Positions 1 through 7,188 of a DNA stretch of 11,564 nucleotides are shown piece after piece. The notes beneath the pieces were generated by a model. The model ran no database searches, had not been told where the DNA came from, and saw nothing but the letters and a program-made list of their open reading frames with translations. How positions within the stretch are numbered: the first letter of the stretch is position 1; each line of letters opens with the position of its first letter. Source of the DNA: CALLQB01 sp036479275 (lineage in GTDB: Bacteria > Actinomycetota > Acidimicrobiia > Acidimicrobiales > SHLQ01); assembly GCA_965524675.1 (NCBI GenBank), contig CBERPN010000131.1:1-11564 (forward strand), written 5' to 3'. Made by a program: the position numbers and the translations under genes.

Positions 1-135
1 CCCGGCCACGCAGGCCGCCGGGCTCAGGCTACGGGCTAGCGCCCTCCGCCTTACAACACTACTGATACCCAAGGTTACTTCCCGGCCACGCAGGCCGCCG
101 AGCTCAGGCTACGGGCTAGCGCCCTCCGCCTTACA
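1..135. repeat. 55-bp direct repeat, two copies with an 80-bp period
   Basis: Positions 1-55 and 81-135 are identical except for one base (G at 21, A at 101), separated by a 25-bp spacer at 56-80. Each copy can fold into two short hairpins. In copy 1 these are CGGCC/GGCCG at 3-7 and 13-17, and GGGC/GCCC at 33-36 and 41-44 around a GCTAGC centre. The first copy starts at base 1 of the window, so the array may extend further left. Near-perfect identity points to recent duplication or a dispersed, structured intergenic repeat. I see no open reading frame or transposase associated with it here. Confidence 0.9.
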
Positions 136-174
136 GTTTTGCTCATCTTCGCGATGCTTGCTGGCGTCACACAA

Positions 175-307
175 TGGTGTCAGACACGTCCCTAATCAAG
201 CGTCCCTAGTCCGCCCGCCGGGTGGTGTCAGACACGTCCCTTAAACCTGGCTAACTACTCAGGCCCGTTGCTTGCACAGCCAGGCATAACGAACGTATCA
301 GACACCA
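175..307. repeat. Short palindromic repeat family: two direct copies and one degenerate inverted copy
   Basis: The 19-mer TGGTGTCAGACACGTCCCT occurs exactly at 175-193 and again at 223-241. Its core GTGTC-A-GACAC is a near-perfect palindrome with a single central base. A degenerate copy on the other strand lies at 291-307 (14 of 17 positions agree when reverse-complemented). Short palindromes scattered in opposite orientations resemble REP-like elements mobilised by IS200-type (RAYT) transposases. That link is inference; no such transposase gene lies in this window. Confidence 0.75.
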
Positions 308-490
308 ATCATCACCAACACGGCTACAGGCCGCACCCTGGCGGGCACACCAAAGCACGGAGACCCGAAACGATGCTCAGACCGCCAGGTACCCGCCAGC
401 AGACACAACGCCCACGACAGCTCGAGCCGTGGCTGGTGCGCTTGCGGCGGCCTCCGTGGCCCCAACGGCCTGCACGGCGTGCAGTGATCG
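242..490. other. Gene-free stretch downstream of rnhB
   Basis: Together with the repeats at 1-241 this makes about 490 bp without a supportable gene. The plus-strand reading frame through 268-546 begins at a TTG, has a low-complexity composition rich in Arg, Pro and Gln, and runs into the 3' end of rnhB, so I do not call it. Apart from the inverted repeat copy at 291-307 and the hairpin at 470-484, I see nothing recognisable: no tRNA fold, no CRISPR and no transposase remnant. Confidence 0.6.
470..484 (-). terminator. Weak hairpin just after the rnhB stop codon
   Basis: CTGCAC (470-475) pairs with GTGCAG (479-484) around a 3-nt loop, 6 nt past the rnhB stop on the minus strand. There is no T-tract downstream, so it may be a Rho-dependent pause or an mRNA 3' end stabiliser rather than a classical terminator. 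The call rests on position and the 6-bp stem only. Confidence 0.3.
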
Positions 491-1186
491 CTAGTCGAAG
501 AGGGTTGGCTGTCGGCTTGGGGGTTGCTTTCTCTTTACCCCGGTGAATGGTACGTCATCTACAAAGGCCCAGCTTTGGCGGTGAAACTTGGTCGGACCGA
601 ACGCTTGAAGCGCGGCCCGGTGGCGCGGGCATGGATAGCCTTTGTTTCGGTCAAAATCGAACATCGGGTAGGTCGACGCACTAGCTCTAAGCATCCGGTC
701 ACGCGTTACTTTTGCAAGAATCGACGCCGCGGCGATCGACAAAGACTTTTGATCCCCCTTAACGATCGTTTCTGTCGGCAGAGTCTCGACGAAGTCCCAC
801 GAACCATCGACCAATACCGCATCGACCGACAGCGCCAATCCTTCGAGGGCTCTTACCGTGGCCAGCTTCTGAGCGGCCGACATCCCTAGTTCGTCGCACT
901 CGATGTGCGATGCATGGCCCACCGACCAACCCTCGCACCAGTCGATGATGCGGTCGAACATGGCCTCACGCTCGGCCTCGGTCAGCATCTTTGAGTCACG
1001 CACCTTATAGATACGTCGATCGCGTGGCGCTATGACCGCACCGATTGTAAGAGGACCCGCCCAAGCGCCGCGACCCACCTCATCTACTCCTGCTACCACC
1101 TGATAGCCGGCATCCCAGAACTTCGTTTCGAACCGGAGGCCAGGGGACTTTGCCTTGAGCGCCTTGCGAAGCGTCGGAACACTCAT
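491..1186 (-). CDS. rnhB: Ribonuclease HII
   Basis: A 231-residue protein, typical for the family. RNase HII cleaves the RNA strand of RNA-DNA hybrids and starts removal of single ribonucleotides misinserted in DNA; it acts in the cytoplasm with Mn or Mg ions. The hallmark N-terminal block GVDEVGRG (residues 33-40) gives the first two acidic ligands, D35 and E36. D127 (VLVDGS) and D145 (KGDQKS) complete the DEDD set. The signature SIAAASILAKVTRD (150-163) and the block around GYPCPRHRAAL to FHRQSWAF (183-208) are also present. I chose ATG 1186 because it lies 7 nt after the stop of the upstream gene. A longer reading to 1303 would overlap that gene by over 100 bp and adds an Arg-rich stretch foreign to the family. 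No clear Shine-Dalgarno is visible. It is the last gene of the gpsA operon. Confidence 0.96.
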   Translation of the reverse strand: MSVPTLRKALKAKSPGLRFETKFWDAGYQVVAGVDEVGRGAWAGPLTIGAVIAPRDRRIYKVRDSKMLTEAEREAMFDRIIDWCEGWSVGHASHIECDELGMSAAQKLATVRALEGLALSVDAVLVDGSWDFVETLPTETIVKGDQKSLSIAAASILAKVTRDRMLRASASTYPMFDFDRNKGYPCPRHRAALQAFGPTKFHRQSWAFVDDVPFTGVKRKQPPSRQPTLFD

Positions 1187-1193
1187 CGTGGTG

Positions 1194-2705
1194 TCACGCT
1201 GGTTGGGCAGCGAGTAACGCCTCGCCCGCCTGGTCCTGTGTTCTCCAGCGAGGGTCGAGCATCGGAGCCATAATCGCCGCTGGCTCCGGAAAGTCCATCG
1301 CATCGGCGTCGATGTCTAGGTCCCAGAGCAGGGCTGGCCGCTCACCGTGCCAGCGCAGCGAGTACGACAAGCGGCCAAATGCGGTGCGCGCGTTGCGAAC
1401 GTCGATGCTGCGGCCTCGCCATGCCTGGTCGAACCCAGCCAGCAAGTGCAGCTCTTGATCGTTTTCGACCACGAACGCGGCGCGGGTTTCCAACACCGCG
1501 CAAGCACTAATAGTCGACCAAGCCTGTGACTGCGATAACACTGGGGACGGAACAGCCCCCACCAGCACCTTTGGCGGTATCTCAAGCGATTCTCGCGCCG
1601 CCGCTAGGATGTGAGGGCGGCGCGTGTGCTGCCACAGTCTTAAGAACCCATCGAGGGAGCGCTCGCGCTCCAGCTTGGTTGCCGCTAGCAGCTTGTCGGG
1701 GTCTAGCGCATCGAGCACGATCTCGGTCGCGGCATGGACATCACCCGCTTCGAGCAAGGCGTCGGCGACACACAAGTCGTCGCTACGCGACCAGCTGTCG
1801 AGGTCGGCTCTGGTGCGAACAACTCTTCCTCCGCGAACGCTCGTCTGCAGGCGCCGAACGGCGAGTGCTAAGTCATCACCAACCGTCTCACCCTCCACCT
1901 CGACCTGAAGGAACTGATCTAGATGAGCCAACCATCCGTTCTCTACTCCGGTCCGTCGTGGAACCTCTGGCAAGGGAGTGTCAGCACCGAATATGACTCG
2001 CAGTGCAACGCCTTCGAGCATGGGAAAGATCAGCGCGGCCTGAGCCGTACCTTCGGTAGATGCCGCCTCGTCGGATGACTCGGCCGCGGCGTTCTCCACC
2101 GCCGGCGGCAGTGAAGCAAAGTCTGCAACCGCCACCGCTGCCGACGGCGAACGGTCCGCCCGAAGAACGACCCCACCGTCGACGCTGACAGTGTTGTCGT
2201 AAACCTTGATGTGTTCGATGATGCCCAAGCCGTCGCCGTCGATCGGTCGAACAGCTAGGGCTAGCGCAACAGGTGTCCGCGAGTCGTTTAGGTAGTCGAT
2301 CGCGATGACAGGGCCCTGGGATGTCTGGACAACATATGTGCTGGCAACCACCGAGCCGCCGTCCACGGGGAATGAGGTCTCGACGATCGGTACTACACCA
2401 ACGGTTTGGCGCAGCTTGCGAGTACGACTCGGGTATGCCCAACCCGAACCGGTTCGGATCCACCAGTCGAGCGAAAACCTGTCATCGAGCGTGCTCACCA
2501 AGCCGCGATCGTCCACCGTGGCCACCGGTCCGGTATCGATTCCGCCAATGGTCTCCGGCGAATACGAGGCGGCGCCCTCTTTGCCGACCAGCTGAACCCA
2601 GCGAGGCCAAGGACCCTCCGGGTCGGTGGCGACAAGTTCGGTCAGGCGATCTTGACGGTTCGCAGGCCGGTCGCCACGCTTCATGGAGCGTCGCAGAAAC
2701 GTCAC
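1194..2705 (-). CDS. Conserved-looking protein of unknown function, about 500 residues
   Basis: I cannot assign a function. The protein has no signal peptide or membrane segment. Residues 1-200 look beta-rich, with a stretch (about 65-105) containing LDWWIRTGSGWAYPSR and VVPIVETSFPV. That pattern recalls the N-terminal sugar-binding-type beta-sandwich found before (alpha/alpha)-barrel glycoside hydrolases, but no catalytic motif is evident. Residues 300-390 look helical, including LCVADALLEAGDVHAA. The C-terminus has FGRLSYSLRWHGERPALLW followed by an acidic stretch. The listed start is GTG 2705, which overlaps the gpsA stop by 4 bp (GTGA), suggesting translational coupling. ATG 2684 is an alternative giving 496 residues. 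The stop lies 7 nt before rnhB. Sandwiched between gpsA and rnhB, it is probably cytoplasmic and co-expressed with them. Confidence 0.85.
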   Translation of the reverse strand: MTFLRRSMKRGDRPANRQDRLTELVATDPEGPWPRWVQLVGKEGAASYSPETIGGIDTGPVATVDDRGLVSTLDDRFSLDWWIRTGSGWAYPSRTRKLRQTVGVVPIVETSFPVDGGSVVASTYVVQTSQGPVIAIDYLNDSRTPVALALAVRPIDGDGLGIIEHIKVYDNTVSVDGGVVLRADRSPSAAVAVADFASLPPAVENAAAESSDEAASTEGTAQAALIFPMLEGVALRVIFGADTPLPEVPRRTGVENGWLAHLDQFLQVEVEGETVGDDLALAVRRLQTSVRGGRVVRTRADLDSWSRSDDLCVADALLEAGDVHAATEIVLDALDPDKLLAATKLERERSLDGFLRLWQHTRRPHILAAARESLEIPPKVLVGAVPSPVLSQSQAWSTISACAVLETRAAFVVENDQELHLLAGFDQAWRGRSIDVRNARTAFGRLSYSLRWHGERPALLWDLDIDADAMDFPEPAAIMAPMLDPRWRTQDQAGEALLAAQPA

Positions 2706-3712
2706 TGGGGTTCGGCTGGATCGGCCTCTAGGCCGGTACGGCGCCGTAACAGCCCCTCGTATGCCTCGGTAGCGGCGGCACCTTCACTAATCACCTTGGC
2801 CACCTCGCTAGTAATCGGAACCTCGATGCCGTAACGAGCGGCCAGCTCGATTACCACAGGCACGGTCTTGACCCCCTCGGCCACCTGGTTCATCTCTTCG
2901 ATTACCTGCTCGATGGTCTGGCCCTGGCCAAGCCGTTCACCGACATGGCGGTTGCGGCTTTGGGTGCTAATGCAGGTAGCGACCAAGTCGCCCATCCCAG
3001 CTAGCCCGGCGAAGGTCTCGGGTTGTCCGCCCATAGCAACGCCCAAACGTGTGAGTTCGGCCAGGCCTCTGGTTATCACCGCAGCCCGAGTGTTGTCGCC
3101 AGTTCCGAGGCCATCGGCCATACCTGACGCCAGGGCGATCACGTTCTTTAACGCTCCCCCTAGTTCGGCACCAATCACGTCGCCGGTGGTGTAAACCCTG
3201 AACGATTCGGTGGCGAAAATCTCTTGTAATCTCACCGCTAGTGTCGGGTCGGTCATCGCCACCACCGCGGCCGCTGCGTAACCACTCAATATCTCCTTGG
3301 CGAGATTTGGGCCCGTGAGAACACCCACAGGATGGCCTGGCAGTTCCTGGCCGATGACTTCGGTCATCCGCAGCATCGAGCCCTGTTCGAGGCCCTTTGA
3401 AAGACTGACGATGGGCACCCAGGCTCGGAGGTACGGCTCGATCGCTTTCGCGGTTTCGCGCATTGCGTGCGACGGCACACCCATCACCAAAACGTCGCAG
3501 CCACTCACCATCTCGGCGAGGTCGGTAGTAGCACGCAAGTCGGGATGAAGGTCGAGATCGGGCATGTAGCGAACATTTCGATGCTCGTTGTTTATGCCGT
3601 CGACCACTTCGGCATCGCGCGCCCAAACCGTCGTCGGAGTATTATGCGCGGCCAACGACGCCACCGTCGTGCCCCACGACCCACCACCTGCAACACCAAC
3701 TCTGATTTCCAT
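2702..3712 (-). CDS. gpsA: Glycerol-3-phosphate dehydrogenase [NAD(P)+]
   Basis: A 336-residue cytoplasmic enzyme of the usual GpsA length (about 330-340). It reduces dihydroxyacetone phosphate to sn-glycerol 3-phosphate, the backbone of phospholipids. Seen in the sequence: the dinucleotide-binding glycine loop GVAGGGSWGT (6-15), LSKGLE (104-109) with K106, GPNLAKEI (134-141, the usual GPSFAxE region), and GAELGGALKNVIALASGMADG (181-201) with the catalytic-type lysine K189. GLAGMGDLVATC (236-247) and VAEGVKT (277-283) are also present. ATG 3712 is chosen because it starts right before the first beta strand of the Rossmann fold. A longer frame to 3760 adds 16 residues unlike the family and would overlap the promoter. 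A TAGTTT box 7 nt upstream suggests a leaderless transcript. It is the first gene of the minus-strand operon and diverges from cofC, as gpdA2 and fbiD do in M. tuberculosis. Confidence 0.97.
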   Translation of the reverse strand: MEIRVGVAGGGSWGTTVASLAAHNTPTTVWARDAEVVDGINNEHRNVRYMPDLDLHPDLRATTDLAEMVSGCDVLVMGVPSHAMRETAKAIEPYLRAWVPIVSLSKGLEQGSMLRMTEVIGQELPGHPVGVLTGPNLAKEILSGYAAAAVVAMTDPTLAVRLQEIFATESFRVYTTGDVIGAELGGALKNVIALASGMADGLGTGDNTRAAVITRGLAELTRLGVAMGGQPETFAGLAGMGDLVATCISTQSRNRHVGERLGQGQTIEQVIEEMNQVAEGVKTVPVVIELAARYGIEVPITSEVAKVISEGAAATEAYEGLLRRRTGLEADPAEPQ

Positions 3713-3795
3713 ACCGTAGAAACTACTCCACCCCGCTAGGTAGCAGCGTCGTCGAAGCACCGAGACCGGCCAGAAAGACCTACACTTCGTAGTGC
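3713..3795. promoter_or_regulatory. Divergent promoter region between gpsA and cofC
   Basis: On the minus strand, TAGTTT (3725-3720) fits the actinobacterial TAnnnT -10 pattern and ends 7 nt before the gpsA ATG, so the transcript would start at or next to the A of ATG (leaderless). On the plus strand, TACACT (3781-3786) lies 9 nt before the TTG start of cofC. Neither has a convincing -35 box at 16-18 bp. On the minus strand GGGGTGG also lies 17-23 nt upstream of the gpsA ATG, too far for a normal Shine-Dalgarno. Confidence 0.45.
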
Positions 3796-4356
3796 TTGGC
3801 TGCCGTGCTTCTCATTCCCGTAAAGGCCTTTCACGAGGCTAAGAGTCGACTCGCCGAGTCGGTGGTCAGCCCAGGCCGTGCCGCGCTCGCCCGATCGATG
3901 GCCACCTCGGTTTTGCGTGCCGGGCGCCAGCTTCGTTTGGCTGTCGTGTGCGACGACGAACGAGTAGCTCGATGGGCGGCCAGCAATGGTGCACTTACGC
4001 TTTGGAAACCCGGCCGCGGGCTAAACGGTGCAGTGACCGAAGCGGTCGAAGACCTCGGCGCAGCGGGATTCGATCAGGTGGTGGTGGCTCACGGTGACCT
4101 GCCGCTTGCCCAGTCATTCAGTGAGCTACTCGATTTTGACGGAATCACACTTGTCCCCGATCGGCGCCGACAAGGCACCAACGTGATCTGCCTGCCAACC
4201 GGCACGGGCTTCGAGTTCAGCTATGGAGCGGGCTCGTTCGATCGGCACCTGACTGAAGCGAGCCGAGTCGCCACTGAAACCCGCGTCGTCACCGATGAGA
4301 ATCTAGCCCTCGACATCGATACTCCCGAAGACATGGAAGAGCTACGCCGACGATGA
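3796..4356 (+). CDS. cofC: F420-biosynthesis guanylyltransferase (CofC/FbiD)
   Basis: A 186-residue nucleotidyltransferase, slightly shorter than the common 200-220. The family transfers GMP from GTP to a phosphorylated C3 acid. The mycobacterial enzyme FbiD uses phosphoenolpyruvate, while the archaeal CofC was described with 2-phospho-L-lactate; the sequence alone does not settle which is used here. The product feeds FbiA/CofD, which builds the side chain of coenzyme F420. Family marks are LLIPVKAFHEAKSRLA (5-20, the GTP-binding N-terminus), VVAHGDLPLA (96-105, metal-binding Asp region), LVPDRRRQGTNVICLP (119-134), FSYGAGSFDRHLTEA (140-154) and LALDIDTPEDM (170-180). The start is TTG 3796; GTG 3805, in frame, is an alternative that would trim three residues. 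It is the first gene of an operon; its stop overlaps the PIG-L start (ATGA). Confidence 0.94.
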   Translation: MAAVLLIPVKAFHEAKSRLAESVVSPGRAALARSMATSVLRAGRQLRLAVVCDDERVARWAASNGALTLWKPGRGLNGAVTEAVEDLGAAGFDQVVVAHGDLPLAQSFSELLDFDGITLVPDRRRQGTNVICLPTGTGFEFSYGAGSFDRHLTEASRVATETRVVTDENLALDIDTPEDMEELRRR

Positions 4357-5084
4357 CCAAGAAGAGCAAAGACTTAGAGACTCCAGCGACCGCTCTGGCC
4401 ATTGCTGCGCATCCCGACGATATCGAGTTTCAGTGTGGCGCCACGTTCGCCAAATGGGCTGGCGAGGGCTGCATCATTCACCACCTGATCTGCACCGATG
4501 GCTCGAAGGGCACATGGGACCCGACAGCCGACACGGTCGAGCTAGTAGCTCGCCGCCAGCGAGAACAGCTCGAAGCTGCCAGGCGACTCGGCGCTACGGG
4601 CGAGGTTCGCTATCTGGGAGAGGTTGACGGAGAGCTGCAACAATCGCCCGAACTGGTGAGCGCCATAGCCCGCCACATCCGTGAACTGCGGCCCAATGTG
4701 GTTCTCGGACACGATCCGTGGAAACGCTGGCGCCTTCACCCCGATCACCGAAATGCTGGCTTCCTCACCACCGACGCCGTTGTCGCCGCGCGCGATCCGC
4801 ACTTTTATCCAGAACACCAGGTTCCTCACCACCGCCCGGCACAGCTGTTGTTGTTCGAGACCGACGAGCCAAACCACAGCGAGGACGTTTCCGGCTTCGA
4901 AGCCGCAAAGGTGTTTGCCTTGGAAGCCCACGAGAGTCAGTTCGAGACGACCATGGACATAACCGACCTCGACGACACCCACCAGCGCGAAGAGTTTCGG
5001 ATGTCGATCAAAGCCGAGCTCGCAGACGCTGGGGCAACGGTCGGCATGGCCTCTGCTGAACTGTTTCGCCGAATCGATCCATGA
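4353..5084 (+). CDS. PIG-L / LmbE family zinc deacetylase
   Basis: A 243-residue cytoplasmic-type enzyme of the PIG-L (LmbE) fold. Relatives such as MshB, Mca and BshB remove acetyl or amide groups from GlcNAc-containing or cysteine-conjugate substrates. Visible motifs are AHPDDIEF (19-26), giving the zinc ligands H20 and D23 and the general base D22, GHDPWKRWRLHPDH (119-132), whose last histidine is the likely third zinc ligand, and EAHESQF (191-197). LICTDGSKGTWDP (45-57) follows the second beta strand as in the family. There is no signal peptide or membrane segment. The actual substrate cannot be read from the sequence. The start ATG 4353 overlaps the cofC stop and the stop overlaps the next start by 4 bp, so the three genes are likely translated together. 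This suggests, without proving, a role tied to cofactor or small-molecule metabolism. Confidence 0.92.
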   Translation: MTKKSKDLETPATALAIAAHPDDIEFQCGATFAKWAGEGCIIHHLICTDGSKGTWDPTADTVELVARRQREQLEAARRLGATGEVRYLGEVDGELQQSPELVSAIARHIRELRPNVVLGHDPWKRWRLHPDHRNAGFLTTDAVVAARDPHFYPEHQVPHHRPAQLLLFETDEPNHSEDVSGFEAAKVFALEAHESQFETTMDITDLDDTHQREEFRMSIKAELADAGATVGMASAELFRRIDP

Positions 5085-7090
5085 CCACAGCTCTGCTGCT
5101 CGGCATCGACACGGGCGGCACCTTCACCGACGCGGTACTCATCGACGACGCCACCCAAACAGTCGTTGCAAAAGCCAAAGCTCCGACGACCCACGGCGAT
5201 CTAATCACCGGGGTGAAGCAGGCTATGGCCGAGGTGCTCGAGGGCCTCGATTGCACGGAGACCACCATCGCCCTTGTCTCGCTTTCGACCACTCTGGCGA
5301 CCAACGCCCTCGTTGAAGGATCCGGAGACCCGGCGTGCCTGTTCACGATGGGGTTCTCCGACGATGAACTTGCGAGGGCGAGCATTCATGAGGTCGGTCC
5401 CGACTGCCTGCTCCGCCAGATCTCAGGCGGTCACGATGCCCATGGCAACCCGGTCGACGAGGTCGACCTAGCCCAGGTTCAGGCCGAACTCGACGCAATC
5501 GGTGGTGCTGTCTCAGCCTTCGCGGTCGCATCTCAGTTCAGCGTCCGCAACCCGCAACACGAACGCGAGGTGGCCAACTACATCGCCAGAGTCACCTCAA
5601 AACCTGTCACCTGTAGTCACGAGCTATCGCCCCAACTCGGTGGCCCTCGTCGCGCCCTTACCGCTCTACTCAACGCCCGGCTCATCTCAACAATCGTCGA
5701 ACTCATCGCCGCGGTTCGTTCGGCGATGACCAATCTTGAGATCGATGCCCCCCTGATGATCGTTCGCGGCGACGGAACACTTGTTGCCGCAGACTTCGCC
5801 GCTCGACGCCCTATCGAGACGGTGCTGTCGGGACCAGCAGCGAGCGTCGTCGGAGCCTTGCACATATCCCAAATCGACGCCGGGCTGGTAGTGGATATAG
5901 GGGGAACAACCACCGATGTCGCAGTGGTGCGCAACGGATCTCCCGCCACAACCACCGCCGGGGCACTCGTTGGCGGGCATCGCACGATGGTGGAAGCGAT
6001 CGACGTGGTCACCGAGGGGCTGGGCGGCGATAGCGAAGTCAGAATCGACTCGCGCCACGGCGACGGACCAATCTTGTTAGGGCCGCAGCGAGCGATTCCG
6101 ATAGGCAGACTTGCTCTCGAGCATCGAGACCTTGTCGTCTCGACACTTGAACGTCAACTGCTATCGGCGCCGAATCAAGGAAGCGATGGCAGGTTCTTGG
6201 TACCACTGCCCAACGCGCAACAAGACCTTGTGCTCGACGATCGCGAGCGGTCGATCCTGGGTCGCATGGCCGGACAACCAATGGCGCTCGCCACCGTTGC
6301 AACAAGCGGACTGCTACTCAACGCGGTGACCAGGCTTTGCCGGAGAGGCCTGGTCAGGGTTGCGTCATTTACATCGACCGATGCGTTACAGGTAGTGGGC
6401 CGCTTCTCCGCTGGTCGAAACCTGACCATCGACGGTGACGCTTCCTCGACAGCCGCTCGAGTCCTCGCTCGACAAACTAGATCGAACGGTCTGGCGATTG
6501 CTGATTCGCACGAAGCGTTTTCTGAACTGGTCATTGCGCTTCTCGAAAGGCAATCGAGCCAACTTCTATTGCGGGTGGCGTTGGCTGGCGACGGCCTAGA
6601 TGCCCCAAAGGTTGCCGATTCGGCCGTTGTCCAAGCTGCTCTATCGGGCCATAGCGGACTGCTCGAAATCAATCTTGCACTGCGAGCCACAGTGCTGGCA
6701 ATCGGGGCTCCAGCAGCCGCCTTCTATCCGAACGTGGCGAACGGTCTGTCGACGTCGGCCACCATCCCCGAACATGGCGATGTCGCCAACGCAATCGGTG
6801 CGGTGGTCGGCAGGATAGAGATGCATGCCCAAGCCACGATCACCCAACCCACAAAAGGTCAGTTTCGGCTACACCTCTACGATCAAGAAAACTTTGGCTC
6901 AGCCGAAAGGGCCAGAGACGCCGGGCTGGCCGCTCTAACCAAAGCGGTGCGAGCAAGTGCTGAGCGCGCTGGCGCAAACGAGCCCGAAGTTACCCACTCC
7001 TGGTCGACCACGACCGCGATGGTCGAAGGCAAAGAAGTATTCGTAGAGGGCCTACTAGTTGTTAGCGCTACCGGCCGCCCACGCTTCTAG
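5081..7090 (+). CDS. Atypical hydantoinase/oxoprolinase family protein (HyuA-like)
   Basis: A 669-residue protein of the actin-like ATPase superfamily related to HyuA, the ATP-dependent hydantoinase/5-oxoprolinase A subunit. The first phosphate-binding motif is DTGGTFTDAVL (10-20). LSTTLATNALVEG (68-80) is the conserved helix after it. SQFSVRNPQHE (151-161) replaces the more usual HSYRNPxHE. ETVLSGPAAS (246-255) and the second phosphate loop VVDIGGTTTDVAVV (270-283) are well kept. GLGGDS (313-318) stands where HyuA proteins have a glycine-rich GAGGGS. The half after residue about 330 matches nothing I can name; it contains VANAIGAVVGRI near 569-580. No hyuB partner lies next to it. The start ATG 5081 overlaps the PIG-L stop by 4 bp and lacks its own Shine-Dalgarno. 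Reaction and substrate are unknown; ATP-driven ring opening or carboxylation is a family-based guess. Confidence 0.9.
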   Translation: MTTALLLGIDTGGTFTDAVLIDDATQTVVAKAKAPTTHGDLITGVKQAMAEVLEGLDCTETTIALVSLSTTLATNALVEGSGDPACLFTMGFSDDELARASIHEVGPDCLLRQISGGHDAHGNPVDEVDLAQVQAELDAIGGAVSAFAVASQFSVRNPQHEREVANYIARVTSKPVTCSHELSPQLGGPRRALTALLNARLISTIVELIAAVRSAMTNLEIDAPLMIVRGDGTLVAADFAARRPIETVLSGPAASVVGALHISQIDAGLVVDIGGTTTDVAVVRNGSPATTTAGALVGGHRTMVEAIDVVTEGLGGDSEVRIDSRHGDGPILLGPQRAIPIGRLALEHRDLVVSTLERQLLSAPNQGSDGRFLVPLPNAQQDLVLDDRERSILGRMAGQPMALATVATSGLLLNAVTRLCRRGLVRVASFTSTDALQVVGRFSAGRNLTIDGDASSTAARVLARQTRSNGLAIADSHEAFSELVIALLERQSSQLLLRVALAGDGLDAPKVADSAVVQAALSGHSGLLEINLALRATVLAIGAPAAAFYPNVANGLSTSATIPEHGDVANAIGAVVGRIEMHAQATITQPTKGQFRLHLYDQENFGSAERARDAGLAALTKAVRASAERAGANEPEVTHSWSTTTAMVEGKEVFVEGLLVVSATGRPRF

Positions 7091-7129
7091 CAAAAATGCC
7101 AGCACCGGGCGGCGGGGCCCGGTGCTGGC
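7091..7129 (-). terminator. Strong intrinsic terminator of the minus-strand TM-helix gene
   Basis: A 13-bp perfect stem (GCCAGCACCGGGC at 7098-7110, its complement at 7117-7129) with a 6-nt loop. Reading on the minus strand it is followed by ATTTTTG (T-tract opposite the A-run at 7092-7096), so it terminates the gene ending at 7189. On the plus strand, after the HyuA-like stop, the stem is followed by GTCCCTC without a T-run, so any action there would be weaker. Confidence 0.88.
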
Positions 7130-7138
7130 GTCCCTCGA

Positions 7139-7157
7139 CGATCCGGCGGGTGGATCG
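7139..7157. other. Second small hairpin in the convergent intergenic region
   Basis: CGATCC (7139-7144) and GGATCG (7152-7157) form a 6-bp stem with a 7-nt loop, lying between the strong terminator and the stop of the minus-strand gene at 7189. No T-tract follows on either strand. It may only add structure to the 3' ends. Confidence 0.35.
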
Positions 7158-7188
7158 AAGAGAGAACTAAGGGGAGATCTAGGCCTAT

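Noticed and set aside
1..135. Possible CRISPR array
   Set aside because: Only two copies, a 55-bp unit with a 25-bp spacer, and no cas gene in the window; repeat too long and spacer too short for a normal array.
268..546. Plus-strand 92-residue reading frame
   Set aside because: TTG start, Arg/Pro/Gln-rich low-complexity product, no ribosome-binding site, and it overlaps the 3' end of rnhB on the other strand.
1187..1303. N-terminal extension of RNase HII up to 1303
   Set aside because: It would overlap the coding end of the upstream gene by over 100 bp, and the added residues are unlike the family; ATG 1186 fits the usual length.
1526..1996. Plus-strand 156-residue frame
   Set aside because: Lies entirely antisense to the 503-residue gene; Arg/Ala/Pro-rich composition typical of a shadow frame in GC-rich DNA.
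1981..2463. Minus-strand 160-residue frame
   Set aside because: Out-of-frame shadow inside the 503-residue gene on the same strand, with Arg/Gly/Cys-rich composition.
4542..4982. Minus-strand 146-residue frame
   Set aside because: Antisense to the PIG-L gene, whose zinc motifs are intact; nothing recognisable in the antisense product.
6175..6690. Minus-strand 171-residue frame
   Set aside because: Antisense to the HyuA-like gene, Ser/Arg-rich, no motif or start signal.
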